Origin: Nocardia aurea
GTDB taxonomy: Bacteria > Actinomycetota > Actinomycetes > Mycobacteriales > Mycobacteriaceae
Direction of reading: 5' to 3'
Assembly (NCBI RefSeq): GCF_003123685.1
Contig: NZ_QCYJ01000127.1
Coordinates: 593,095-657,094, forward strand
Length of the DNA: 64,000 bases
Shown: piece by piece, positions 8,709-16,540 of the stretch
Numbering within the stretch: position 1 is the stretch's first letter
Layout: each line of letters starts with the position of its first letter
The notes under the pieces: generated by a model
Database searches by the model: none
What the model was told of the DNA's origin: nothing
The model's input: only the letters and a program-made list of their open reading frames with translations
Program-made: the position numbers and the translations under genes

Positions 8709-8778
8709 CGCTGGTTGGTGACAACTGGAGTTCCAAGAAAGTGCGCAGAAAACCGCGCAGATCTGGAGGGAGCAGAGG

Positions 8779-8946
8779 ATGGCGGCCATGAAGCCCCGCA
8801 CCGGGGATGGTCCCCTCGAGGCAACCAAAGAAGGGCGTGGAATCGTCATGCGGGTTCCACTCGAGGGTGGCGGGCGTCTGGTCGTCGAACTCACGCCGGA
8901 TGAGGCAGCGGCGCTCGGCGACGAACTGAAGAGTGTCACGAGCTAG
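8779..8946 (+). CDS. DUF3117 small protein (55 aa)
   Basis: A 55-residue protein beginning MAAMKPRTGDGPLEATKEG and containing RVPLEGGGRLVVELTPDEAA. It is nearly identical to my recollection of M. tuberculosis Rv1211 and belongs to the DUF3117 family, which is strongly conserved across actinobacteria. No function is assigned. A good Shine-Dalgarno (GGAGGG, 8765-8770) lies 8 nt upstream. Its position next to tag and glgC/glgM matches mycobacteria. It is easy to miss because it is so short. Confidence 0.92.
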   Translation: MAAMKPRTGDGPLEATKEGRGIVMRVPLEGGGRLVVELTPDEAAALGDELKSVTS

Positions 8947-9026
8947 CCGGCCGCAGCGAAGCGAGTGCCGGGCCGAGGGCGGCCCTTCCGATGATCCCGA
9001 CGAATCGGGATCGGACGAGGCCGCCC

Positions 9027-9881
9027 ATGCACCCGGCACTCGCTGATGTGGCCGCCCTGTTGGCGTGCCCGGAATGCGGTCTCGAACTCGAGGCCGCCGA
9101 CCGGGCGTTGCGCTGCGGGAGCGGGCACAGTTTCGACATCGCCAAACAGGGCTACGTCAGCCTGTTGACCGGCTCGTCGACCAAGATGACAGGCGATACG
9201 CCCGCCATGCTGGACGCTCGTGCGGCGTTCCAGGGTGCGGGACATTTCGCGCCGATCGCGCGGGCCGTGGTCGGCGCGATCGGCGCGACTCTCGATGACG
9301 CCGGACCGGTGGCCCCGATAGTGGAAGTGGGCGCCGGAACCGGCTACTACCTCACCGCAATTCTCGACGCGGCGCCGGAATCGCGCGGCATCGCGGTGGA
9401 CGTCGCCAAACCGGCGGCCCGCCGCTGTGCCCGCGCGCATCCTCGCGCGGCGTCGGTGCTCGCGGACGCCTGGCGAGGTCTGCCCCTGCGCACCCGTACC
9501 GTGTCCCGGGTGCTCGCCGCCTTCGCGCCGCGTAATCCGGCCGAGGTGGCGCGGGTGCTCGAACCCGGCGGCCGATTCGTCGTCGTCACACCCACATCCG
9601 GGCACCTGGGCGAACTCGTGGGCCGACTGGGCATGGTGACGGTGGATCCGGACAAACAGCAGCGCCTCACCGAATCACTCGCCGGGCATTTCTCCCCGAT
9701 CGAGCGGGTGAGCGTGGAATATCCGATGACACTGTCGCGCACCGATGTCGCGCATGTCGTCGGCATGGGCCCCTCGGCATTCCACGCCGCCGACGGGTCG
9801 AGCAGCGACGCGCTCGACTCGCTGGACGAGGACACGGAAGTCACCGCGTCGGTGGTGGTCGCCGCCTACCGTCCGCTCTGA
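9027..9881 (+). CDS. RlmA-like rRNA (guanine-N1) methyltransferase
   Basis: A SAM-dependent methyltransferase of the RlmA(I/II) type. The N-terminus has a zinc ribbon (CPEC...CGSGH, three Cys and one His) and the family's HSFDIAKQGYVSLL segment. The Rossmann core starts at IVEVGAGTGYYL, and AFAPRNPAEVARVLEPGG follows. RlmA enzymes modify 23S rRNA near G745/G748, which can affect tylosin-type macrolide sensitivity; the exact target here is unproven. I start at ATG 9027, after an ACGAGG-like site; an in-frame ATG at 8991 is less likely. Confidence 0.8.
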   Translation: MHPALADVAALLACPECGLELEAADRALRCGSGHSFDIAKQGYVSLLTGSSTKMTGDTPAMLDARAAFQGAGHFAPIARAVVGAIGATLDDAGPVAPIVEVGAGTGYYLTAILDAAPESRGIAVDVAKPAARRCARAHPRAASVLADAWRGLPLRTRTVSRVLAAFAPRNPAEVARVLEPGGRFVVVTPTSGHLGELVGRLGMVTVDPDKQQRLTESLAGHFSPIERVSVEYPMTLSRTDVAHVVGMGPSAFHAADGSSSDALDSLDEDTEVTASVVVAAYRPL

Positions 9882-9888
9882 GGGCGGA

Positions 9889-11184
9889 TCAGAATTTGCG
9901 TAACTGGTCGTACACGTCGACCGTGCGCGCGGCGATGGCGGCCCAGTCGAATTCCGCGATAGCCCTTGCCCGCCCGGCCGCGCCGAATTCCGTGGCGAGC
10001 GCCGGATTCCCCGCGACCTCGTTGACCGCGTCCGCGAGTGCGCGCTCGTAATCGGCGGCGGTGGCCGGGTCGTAGTGGACCAGCCGCCCGTTGCGTCCGT
10101 CGCCGACGACCTCCGGAATCCCGCCGACGTCGGAGGCCACCACCGCCGTGGCGCAGGCCATGGCTTCCAGATTGACGATGCCGAGCGGTTCGTACACCGA
10201 GGGACAGACGAAAACGGTGGCGGCGGCGAGTATCTGCCGGATCTGCTCGATCGGCAACATCTCCCTGACCCAGAAGACATTGCCGCGACGCTGCCGCAAT
10301 TCGTCGACGGCCGCGGCGGTCTCGACTTCGAGTTCCCTCGTGTCGGGAGCGCCCGCGCAGAGCACGAGCTGGATATCCGGATCGAAATCGCGGGCGGCGG
10401 CGAGCAGATGCCCGACACCCTTCTGCCGGGTGATCCGGCCGACGAACGCCGCGATGGGCAGGTCGGTACGCACCCCCAGTTCGGCCAGTACCGGCCTGGC
10501 GTCCGCCTCGGCGGGGCCGGGATGCCACAGGGTCGCGTCGATCCCGTTGTGCACCACGTGGACCCGGCCCGGGTCGAGCGCCGGGTACGCGTCGAGCACG
10601 TCGTGGCGCATCCCCTCGCTCACCGCGATGACCGCGTCGGCGTGTTCGACCGCGTTGCGTTCCGACCACGACGAGAGCCGGTAGCCGCCGCCGAGCTGCT
10701 CGGCCTTCCACGGACGTCGCGGTTCGAGCGAATGCGCGGTGAGCACGTGTGGGATCCCGTACAGCGTCGCGGCCAGATGTCCGGCGAGACCGGTGTACCA
10801 GGTGTGGGAATGCACCACGTCGACGTGTCCGGCGGCGTCGGCCATGCGCAGCTGCGCCGACATCATCTGCATGGCGGCGTTGGCCGCGTACAGCATCGGA
10901 TCGGGTTGGTGCACCACGGCATCGGTGCGGGGCACGCCCATGCAGTGCACGGTGACATCGCAGAGCACGCCGAGTCGATCGACCAGCTGCGTGACGTGCA
11001 CGCCCGCGCCGCCGTACACCTCGGGTGGATATTCGCGGGTCAGCATGGCGACCCGCAACCGGTCGCCCGCCGGGGTGACATCGCTGTCGCGCGGCCCGTC
11101 TCCGACCGCCGTCAATGTTTCGCGTGACCGCTCGGCTTCACCGGATCCCGCCGCCGAGCGCCCGCCGTCCGTGCCGAAACTCAC
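9889..11184 (-). CDS. glgM: GT4/GT5-type glycogen synthase / maltose-1-phosphate synthase
   Basis: A GT-B glycosyltransferase of the actinobacterial GlgA/GlgM type (Rv1212c). The core begins RVAMLTREYPPEVYGGAG and contains HSHTWYTGLAG, TAHSLEP, VGRITRQKG and EPLGIVNLEAMACAT. In mycobacteria GlgM makes maltose-1-phosphate from ADP-glucose and glucose-1-phosphate, feeding the GlgE alpha-glucan route. ADP-glucose would come from the divergent glgC. The start is uncertain: GTG 11184 has a TACTTT -10 box 6 nt upstream; GTG 11220 and ATG 11046 are alternatives, and conservation begins only near 11060. Confidence 0.9.
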   Translation of the reverse strand: MSFGTDGGRSAAGSGEAERSRETLTAVGDGPRDSDVTPAGDRLRVAMLTREYPPEVYGGAGVHVTQLVDRLGVLCDVTVHCMGVPRTDAVVHQPDPMLYAANAAMQMMSAQLRMADAAGHVDVVHSHTWYTGLAGHLAATLYGIPHVLTAHSLEPRRPWKAEQLGGGYRLSSWSERNAVEHADAVIAVSEGMRHDVLDAYPALDPGRVHVVHNGIDATLWHPGPAEADARPVLAELGVRTDLPIAAFVGRITRQKGVGHLLAAARDFDPDIQLVLCAGAPDTRELEVETAAAVDELRQRRGNVFWVREMLPIEQIRQILAAATVFVCPSVYEPLGIVNLEAMACATAVVASDVGGIPEVVGDGRNGRLVHYDPATAADYERALADAVNEVAGNPALATEFGAAGRARAIAEFDWAAIAARTVDVYDQLRKF

Positions 11185-11190
11185 GGTCTC

Positions 11191-11196
11191 AAAGTA
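11191..11196 (-). promoter_or_regulatory. Candidate leaderless -10 element for glgM
   Basis: Reading on the minus strand, TACTTT ends 6 nt before GTG 11184. It faces the glgC -10 box (11240-11245) across 43 bp, so the two divergent promoters probably overlap. Confidence 0.45.
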
Positions 11197-11239
11197 GACG
11201 CTCGGCTCTGCGGGGGCCACTCACACCCGCACTTCACGG

Positions 11240-11245
11240 TAGTTT
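11240..11245 (+). promoter_or_regulatory. Candidate leaderless -10 element for glgC
   Basis: TAGTTT ends 7 nt before GTG 11253. This supports GTG 11253 as the glgC start, giving a protein of 404 residues. Confidence 0.5.
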
Positions 11246-11252
11246 GGCAAAT

Positions 11253-12467
11253 GTGAGGAGCCAGCCGCACGTACTCGGGATCGTGCTCGCCGGTGGCGAG
11301 GGCAAGCGCCTGTTTCCACTGACGGCGGATCGCGCCAAGCCTGCGGTCCCCTTCGGGGGTGCGTATCGCCTGATCGACTTCGTCTTGAGCAACTTGGTGA
11401 ACGCAGGTTTTCTACGGCTGTGCGTGCTGACCCAGTACAAGTCGCATTCGTTGGACAGACATATCTCCCAGACCTGGCGACTGTCCGGTTTCGCGGGTGA
11501 GTACATCACCCCGGTTCCGGCCCAGCAACGGCTCGGCCCGCGCTGGTACACGGGCAGCGCGGACGCGATCATGCAGTCGCTGAACCTGATCTACGACGAG
11601 GATCCGTCCTACATCGTGGTCTTCGGCGCCGATCACGTGTATCGGATGGATCCGGAGCAGATGCTGTCGCACCACATCGAATCCGGCGCGGGTGTGACGG
11701 TGGCCGGCATCAGGGTGCCGCGCAGCGAGGCGAGCGCCTTCGGTTGCATCGATTCCGACGAGTCGGGTCGGATCACCCAGTTCCTGGAGAAACCGGCTCA
11801 TCCGCCGGGCACCCCGGACGACCCGAACGTGACCTTCGCCTCCATGGGCAACTACGTGTTCACCACCAAGGTGCTCGTCGATTCCATTCGCGCCGACGCC
11901 GAGAACTCCGATTCCGATCACGATATGGGCGGCGACATCATCCCGTCGCTGGTGGCGGCCGGACAGGCGGGCGTCTACGACTTCGCCGACAACGACGTGC
12001 CCGGCGCCACCGACCGTGACCGCGGGTACTGGCGCGACGTCGGCACCATCGACGCGTTCTACGACGCCCACATGGATCTGGTGTCGGTGCATCCGGTGTT
12101 CAACCTGTACAACCGGCACTGGCCGATTCGCGGTGCGGCCGAGAATCTGCCGCCCGCCAAATTCGCCCAGGGCGGGCTCGCGCAGGAATCCATCATCGGC
12201 GCGGGCAGCATCCTGTCGGCGGCGACCGTGCGCAATTCGGTGCTGAGTTCGAATGTGGTGATAGACGACGGCGCGACCGTCGAGGGCAGTGTGCTGATGC
12301 CGGGTGTCCGGATCGGGCGCGGCGCGGTGGTGCGTCGCGCCATTCTCGACAAGAACGTGGTGGTCGGCGAGGGCGAGATCATCGGTGTCGACCTCGAACG
12401 CGACCGGGAACGATTCGCGGTGAGCAACGGCGGCGTCGTCACCGTCGGCAAGGGAATCTGGGTCTGA
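11253..12467 (+). CDS. glgC: Glucose-1-phosphate adenylyltransferase
   Basis: A 404-residue ADP-glucose pyrophosphorylase (Rv1213), making ADP-glucose from glucose-1-phosphate and ATP for alpha-glucan synthesis. The GTG start gives VRSQPHVLGIVLAGGEGKRLFPLT, the nucleotide-binding G-G-x-G-x-R/K-L loop. Further signatures are KPAVPFGGAYRLIDF, VVFGADHVYRMD, FLEKP and GYWRDVGTIDAFYDA. The C-terminus is a left-handed beta-helix (about 295-404). It is divergent from glgM. The gene ends 24 bp before the stop of a convergent small gene, with a short GACCC/GGGTC hairpin between. Confidence 0.95.
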   Translation: MRSQPHVLGIVLAGGEGKRLFPLTADRAKPAVPFGGAYRLIDFVLSNLVNAGFLRLCVLTQYKSHSLDRHISQTWRLSGFAGEYITPVPAQQRLGPRWYTGSADAIMQSLNLIYDEDPSYIVVFGADHVYRMDPEQMLSHHIESGAGVTVAGIRVPRSEASAFGCIDSDESGRITQFLEKPAHPPGTPDDPNVTFASMGNYVFTTKVLVDSIRADAENSDSDHDMGGDIIPSLVAAGQAGVYDFADNDVPGATDRDRGYWRDVGTIDAFYDAHMDLVSVHPVFNLYNRHWPIRGAAENLPPAKFAQGGLAQESIIGAGSILSAATVRNSVLSSNVVIDDGATVEGSVLMPGVRIGRGAVVRRAILDKNVVVGEGEIIGVDLERDRERFAVSNGGVVTVGKGIWV

Positions 12468-12491
12468 CCCGATCGGGGTCGAGCCCGCCGT

Positions 12492-12680
12492 TCACGGTGT
12501 GCGCGGCGCCGGGCAGAACGGCTCGCAGGGGCCGGGTGTGCGCGGGGCCGTCGGCCGGTCGCGATTCCCGAAATCCGCGTTGCTCACCACGATCAGCACG
12601 AGAACCGCCGCGACCAGCACGAGCACCAGTACGACGGTCGTGCCGCCCCAATCGACGCCGTCGTCGTTGTTGTGGAACAT
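12492..12680 (-). CDS. Small single-pass membrane protein with C-terminal CEPFC motif (62 aa)
   Basis: 62 residues starting MFHNNDDGVDWGG after a GAGAGGGG ribosome-binding site. It has one membrane helix (TTVVLVLVLVAAVLVLIVV), then SNADFGNRD, a Pro-rich stretch and PCEPFCPAPRTP at the C-terminus. The neighbour at 12808-13050 ends in the same arrangement (helix, SNADF, CEPFC, AP-P), so the two are paralogues. I recognise no characterised family. The two cysteines in CEPFC could form a disulphide or bind metal outside the cell; that is inference. Confidence 0.7.
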   Translation of the reverse strand: MFHNNDDGVDWGGTTVVLVLVLVAAVLVLIVVSNADFGNRDRPTAPRTPGPCEPFCPAPRTP

Positions 12681-12698
12681 CACGGCCCCTCTCGGGCG

Positions 12699-12789
12699 GG
12701 CGGGGCGGGTGACTCGCCAGCCTGGCGGGGCGGGTGACTCGCCAGCTTGGCGGGGCGGGGGGACTCGCCAGCCTGGCGGGGCGGGTGAC
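12699..12789 (+). repeat. 25-bp tandem repeat with internal palindrome (about 3.6 copies)
   Basis: The unit begins GGCGGGGCGGGTGACTCGCC. Copies start at 12699, 12724, 12749 (26 bp) and 12775 (partial). Each junction carries CGCCAG-C-CTGGCG, a 13-bp palindrome (one copy has T instead of C). The array lies between the two CEPFC genes, in the 5' region of the 62-aa gene. Confidence 0.85.
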
Positions 12790-12807
12790 GTCGACGGATT
12801 CGCCCTG

Positions 12808-13050
12808 TCAGGGTGCCTGCGGCGCGAGCGTACAGAACGGCTCACAGCTTCCCGACGCGGGCGGAGCCTTCGGCGGACCGGTGTCGAAGTCGGCGTTGCT
12901 CACCAACAGAAGCACAATCACCGCCGCCGCGACAATCAGGAAGAAGACGCCGAAGATCGACGTCAGCCAACTCGGCGTCGAACGCTCGGTGGCTATGTGG
13001 CCGAGATGGGCTGTTGTCTCGGTGAATTCGGAACTACGTTGCCAGATCAT
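12808..13050 (-). CDS. Small single-pass membrane protein with C-terminal CEPFC motif (80 aa)
   Basis: 80 residues. The N-terminal part is polar (MIWQRSSEFTETTAHLGHIA). A strong helix (IFGVFFLIVAAAVIVLLLV) follows, then SNADFDTG, a Pro-rich linker and SCEPFCTLAPQAP. It shares the SNADF and CEPFC elements with the 62-aa gene downstream; only the helix and tail are conserved. A GAGG site lies just before the ATG. A perfect 10-bp inverted repeat (13062-13099) sits immediately upstream. No known function. Confidence 0.7.
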   Translation of the reverse strand: MIWQRSSEFTETTAHLGHIATERSTPSWLTSIFGVFFLIVAAAVIVLLLVSNADFDTGPPKAPPASGSCEPFCTLAPQAP

Positions 13051-13061
13051 GCGATACCTCT

Positions 13062-13099
13062 AACTCGATTGGTTCCCGCTTACCCAGCGCAATCGAGTT
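13062..13099. promoter_or_regulatory. Perfect 10-bp inverted repeat (operator or hairpin)
   Basis: AACTCGATTG, an 18-nt spacer, then CAATCGAGTT, between the stop of the DUF6545 gene and the start of the 80-aa gene. It could be an operator for the small genes or a hairpin ending the DUF6545 transcript. Confidence 0.5.
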
Positions 13100-14253
13100 C
13101 ACGCGCCCCGCGCGGCTATTCCACACGCGAGCGGCCACACGGCGGCCATACGAGCCAGTTCATCGATTTCCGAATCCATGTCCGTGGCCACCGACGCGAC
13201 CCTGCCCACGGCGGCCACGGTGGGCAGACCCGAACTTCGCGCGCGCAATGCGAACACCAGCGCGACGGCGGACTCCAACGTCCGCCGTTCGGGCTCCGGC
13301 ATCCCCCGCGCCGCGATGGCCGCGCGCACCTCCGGCGGGAGGGCACGGGTGTGGCGGGACAGGATCAGCATGCAGTCGCGGATCTCGACCACGGTGCGGT
13401 ACACGCGGTAGCGGCCGTCGGCGCGATCGATTCCGGGTGCGCGATGCACGATTTCCGGGCAGGCGGCGGTGAGTTCGGACCACAGCGGCAGCAATTGTTT
13501 CCCACGCCGCGACCAGCCGTCGAGCCGCACGCGTTCCAGACCCGACCGGATCAGCGGAGCGGCGTAGAACACGGTGCCCGCCAGCACCGTCGGGAAGATC
13601 AGGTCGTTGTCGACGAGTCCTTGTAACCGGGTGAGGGCCGTGCTGTGACCTGTTCCGAGCAGCACCGCCGTCACCGTGCGACTGACCGCCTGGACGACGC
13701 TGACGATCCCGACCCCGATGACCATCAGGTGCAGCGCCGTCTCGATTCGATCCCCGCCCGTCGACAGTCCGGCCCTGCCGAGCGCGACGAATTCGATTCC
13801 GACCAGCAGAGCCAGCGGCACCGCGCCGCCGAAGTAGACCAAGGCCGTCGATTCCGCGCTGTCGCCGCGCACCAGGGCGTCGGGATCCTCGGCCAGGCCG
13901 AGCACCACGGCCGAGAGCACCCAGAGTCCGGTGGTCACGGCGAGCGCGATCCCGGGGACCGGACGGTCACGTCCGTCACGGGCGAACAGCACACCGGCCG
14001 CGGAACTGGCGGCGAACGCGACGACGCTGAGCTGGTACATCAGCAGTATCGAGACGTGCCCACCCGACGCGGCCGTGATCAGCCGCTGACAGTTCGGTTC
14101 GCGCAGGGTGCAGTTCACCAGTCCGAGGCCGATGATGGCGGCCAACTGCCGATCCGCGCGGGTCCGGTCGAAATACAGCGCGCGCAGAACGACCACGGGC
14201 CATGCCACGAACAGGGCGGCGGACGACAGCGCCGCGGGCCAACCGGTGTGCAC
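13099..14253 (-). CDS. DUF6545 / MAB_1171c-type multi-pass membrane protein
   Basis: About 384 residues. Seven hydrophobic helices occupy the first 230, including the family's DRQLAAIIGLGLVNCTLREP stretch. A soluble C-terminal region follows with a helical segment (YRVYRTVVEIRDCMLILSRH) and PPEVRAAIAARG. It resembles the MAB_1171c family of putative transporters, which often neighbour small HTH or metallopeptidase genes. I start at GTG 14253, which has GGAGG 12 nt upstream and lies 19 bp beyond the methyltransferase stop. An in-frame start at 14304 would overlap that gene. Function unknown. Confidence 0.72.
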   Translation of the reverse strand: MHTGWPAALSSAALFVAWPVVVLRALYFDRTRADRQLAAIIGLGLVNCTLREPNCQRLITAASGGHVSILLMYQLSVVAFAASSAAGVLFARDGRDRPVPGIALAVTTGLWVLSAVVLGLAEDPDALVRGDSAESTALVYFGGAVPLALLVGIEFVALGRAGLSTGGDRIETALHLMVIGVGIVSVVQAVSRTVTAVLLGTGHSTALTRLQGLVDNDLIFPTVLAGTVFYAAPLIRSGLERVRLDGWSRRGKQLLPLWSELTAACPEIVHRAPGIDRADGRYRVYRTVVEIRDCMLILSRHTRALPPEVRAAIAARGMPEPERRTLESAVALVFALRARSSGLPTVAAVGRVASVATDMDSEIDELARMAAVWPLACGIAARGA

Positions 14254-14272
14254 GGTCGATCGGAACCTCCGG

Positions 14273-14905
14273 TCAGCCGCGCGAGGCGCAGAGCAGACCG
14301 TCACCGACGGGGATCAGCACACTGGTGAGTTCGGGGTCCTCGGCGATGGCGCGGGTGGCGGCCCTGACCGCGACGGTGGCGGGGTCTCGCTGGGAGGAAT
14401 CGGGGACACGACCGCCGAGCAACGCGTTGTGGAAGATGATCGCCCCGCCCTCCCTGAGTAATCGCACGGCTTGACCGACGTACTGCGGGTGTTCCAGCGG
14501 CGCGGCGTCGATGAAGACCAGGTCGTAGGCGCCGTCGGCCAGCCGCGGCAGCACATCGAGGGCGCGGCCGTTGATCAGCCTGGTGCGGGCGGGGGGAATG
14601 TCGGCGGCGCGGAAGGCCTCTTTGGCCGCGCGCTGGTGTTCGGGCTCGGAATCGATCGTGGTGAGCGTGCCGTCCTCGCGCATGCCGTCGAGCAACCACA
14701 GGCCGCTGATACCGGCGCCGGTGCCGACCTCGACGACCGCGCGTGCGCCGAGCAACTGCGCGTACATGCTGAGCAGCGCTCCGACCGACGGCGGCACCGG
14801 CGCCGCGCCCAGCTCGGTGGCCCGTTCGCGCGCGGTCACCAGAATGTCGTCCTCCACGACGGATTCTTCCACGTAGGAGAGATTTCGCTCCAAGTTCGAT
14901 GCCAC
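14273..14905 (-). CDS. SAM-dependent O-methyltransferase
   Basis: A 210-residue class I O-methyltransferase of the catechol/caffeoyl-CoA type (Rv1220c). Motif I is VVEVGTGAGISGLWLL; the acidic residue after strand 2 is in TIDSEPEHQ; DLVFIDAAPLEHPQYVGQA is the metal- and substrate-side loop; AIIFHNALLGGRV follows. The substrate is unknown. The GTG start at 14905 is preceded by TAGCCT with a 6-nt gap, a leaderless arrangement. It is divergent from sigE, as in mycobacteria. Confidence 0.88.
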   Translation of the reverse strand: MASNLERNLSYVEESVVEDDILVTARERATELGAAPVPPSVGALLSMYAQLLGARAVVEVGTGAGISGLWLLDGMREDGTLTTIDSEPEHQRAAKEAFRAADIPPARTRLINGRALDVLPRLADGAYDLVFIDAAPLEHPQYVGQAVRLLREGGAIIFHNALLGGRVPDSSQRDPATVAVRAATRAIAEDPELTSVLIPVGDGLLCASRG

Positions 14906-15301
14906 CGTATGAGGCTAGCTTCCCGGCCTCCCCGCGTCTTTCCGCCGCTCGTGAGTGTGTGAGCATAGTTTTCCGCCGCCGCCGCCGATCCGCGCCCGCC
15001 GCCGCGCCCGGCCGCCCGGCTACCTGGTCATCTGCGGCTTCTCCGGTCCGCACGGGCGGATTCGCACGGTCACACTTCCGGAAAGACAAATTTCTCAGGT
15101 GTCCCTCAGGATCTCCATAACCGGGGCATATCAGGACAGGAAAGAGTAGGAACACGCAAGACCATCAGACCGTTTACACGGGACCAGGGAACAACGACAT
15201 ACAGGTAGTCGGTTGTATCCCCTAGGTGGGGGTCCGGGATTCCGGATCAACACGACCGTCGCGAACGTTTACGGTCCCGAGTAGGAGGTAGCCCCATCCA
15301 C
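14906..15301. other. Intergenic region upstream of sigE
   Basis: About 396 bp with no convincing gene. On the minus strand it holds the leaderless -10 of the methyltransferase (14912-14917). On the plus strand it has a GGAAC...GGTT ECF-type promoter (15188-15214) and the GGAGG site for sigE at about 15283-15288. A long sigE leader suits a gene with several promoters, as known in M. tuberculosis. Confidence 0.6.
15188..15214 (+). promoter_or_regulatory. Candidate SigE-type ECF promoter upstream of sigE
   Basis: GGAAC (15188-15192), an 18-nt spacer, then GGTT (15211-15214), close to the GGAAC/GTT pattern of mycobacterial SigE/SigH promoters. Transcription would start near 15222, about 80 nt before the sigE ATG. 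It suggests autoregulation. Confidence 0.45.
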
Positions 15302-16084
15302 ATGGTCAAAGGTTCCTTTGCGACACTGCCGGGGCACTCGGGGGACTACTCGGGGACAAGCCCGGAGGCGAACCCGCTGCCGAATACGGCCGGTTCCACG
15401 GCGGAGACTCGTCCCGCCGCGGTGAGCGAATACGCGACACTTCCCGAACACATCCCGCCGTTCGACGCCGAACGGGCCGACGAGAACGCCCTGCCCGAAC
15501 CCGGGGAACTGACCGGAACCGCGGCCTTCGACGCCACCGGCGACCGCGCCGCGATGCCCTCGTGGGACGAACTGGTCCGCGAACACGCCGACCGCGTTTA
15601 CCGACTGGCCTACCGCCTCTCCGGTGACGCGCAGGACGCCGAGGACCTCACCCAGGAAACCTTCATCCGGGTCTTCCGCTCGCTGTCGAACTATCAGCCT
15701 GGCACCTTCGAGGGCTGGCTGCACCGCATCACCACCAACCTGTTCCTCGACATGGTGCGCAGACGCAACCGGATCAGGATGGAGGCGCTACCCGAGGACT
15801 ACGAGCGGGTGCCCGCCGAAGGACCGACCCCCGAGGACGCCTACCACGACGCCAGACTCGACCCCGACCTGCAATCCGCGCTGGACTCGCTGGCGCCGGA
15901 GTTCCGCGCGGCGGTCGTGCTCTGCGATATCGAGGGCCTGTCCTACGAGGAGATCGGCGCGACGCTCGGAGTCAAACTCGGCACCGTGCGCAGCCGCATC
16001 CATCGAGGGCGTCAGGCATTGCGCGACCACCTTGCGCATAATGGATCTCAGCAGCGGTTCACCGCTGACGCGAATCTCGGGTGA
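15302..16084 (+). CDS. sigE: ECF RNA polymerase sigma factor SigE
   Basis: A 260-residue extracytoplasmic-function sigma factor (Rv1221). Residues 1-80 are a low-complexity, Thr/Pro-rich extension. Region 2 spans about 88-155 (DRVYRLAYRLSGDAQDAEDLTQETF, then LHRITTNLFLDMVRRR). Region 4 covers about 195-245 (YEEIGATLGVKLGTVRSRIHRGRQAL). In mycobacteria SigE responds to envelope, detergent and phosphate stress and is held by RseA. Genes for the anti-sigma factor, the protease HtrA and TatB follow in the same direction. An alternative, shorter start is possible because region 2 begins late. Shine-Dalgarno: GGAGG. Confidence 0.94.
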   Translation: MVKGSFATLPGHSGDYSGTSPEANPLPNTAGSTAETRPAAVSEYATLPEHIPPFDAERADENALPEPGELTGTAAFDATGDRAAMPSWDELVREHADRVYRLAYRLSGDAQDAEDLTQETFIRVFRSLSNYQPGTFEGWLHRITTNLFLDMVRRRNRIRMEALPEDYERVPAEGPTPEDAYHDARLDPDLQSALDSLAPEFRAAVVLCDIEGLSYEEIGATLGVKLGTVRSRIHRGRQALRDHLAHNGSQQRFTADANLG

Positions 16085-16146
16085 TCGGTCGCAAACCGGC
16101 ATCACCCGCGCAGGTGATCGATGTCGGTTGGAAGGGTGAGCACCGA

Positions 16147-16530
16147 ATGAGTGGTGAGTCCAGCACGTCCGGTCCTTCACCGCGTTTCCGTCCCACCGAA
16201 CATCTGGCCAGCGAGGCGATCGCGGCCTATGTGGACGGAGAACTGCGGATGAACGCGTACCTGCGTGCCGCTCAACATCTGTCCCTGTGTCCCGAATGCG
16301 CGGCCGAGGTGGACGCGCAGCAGCAGGCGCGGATCGCGCTGCGCCAGTCCGGTCAGGTATCGATTCCCACCGGACTGCACGACAGCCTGACCCGTATTCC
16401 GCTCGCGGAGCTGCCCGGCACCAACGGCGTGGCCCATCGGCAGGCCGGGAACACCCGAAACGAGGCTGTTTTCGGTTTCCTGGCGGATTCGTTCACCACG
16501 ACCCGGTGGGCCAACTGGTGGCGCAAGTAG
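16147..16530 (+). CDS. rseA: Anti-sigma-E factor RseA (ZAS family)
   Basis: A 127-residue zinc-associated anti-sigma factor (Rv1222). The HxxxCxxC signature is H44-LSL-C48-PE-C51, preceded by the usual AIAAYVDGEL helix that packs on the sigma factor. No membrane helix is present, so it is soluble. I chose ATG 16147, which follows GGAAGGG; an in-frame ATG at 16081 overlaps the end of sigE and is less likely. Redox loss of zinc, or phosphorylation and proteolysis, releases SigE in mycobacteria (family knowledge). Confidence 0.92.
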   Translation: MSGESSTSGPSPRFRPTEHLASEAIAAYVDGELRMNAYLRAAQHLSLCPECAAEVDAQQQARIALRQSGQVSIPTGLHDSLTRIPLAELPGTNGVAHRQAGNTRNEAVFGFLADSFTTTRWANWWRK

Positions 16531-16540
16531 AGTTTGGCGA

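Noticed and set aside
12699..12789. Possible CRISPR array
   Set aside because: No unique spacers; the repeats are contiguous and low-complexity.
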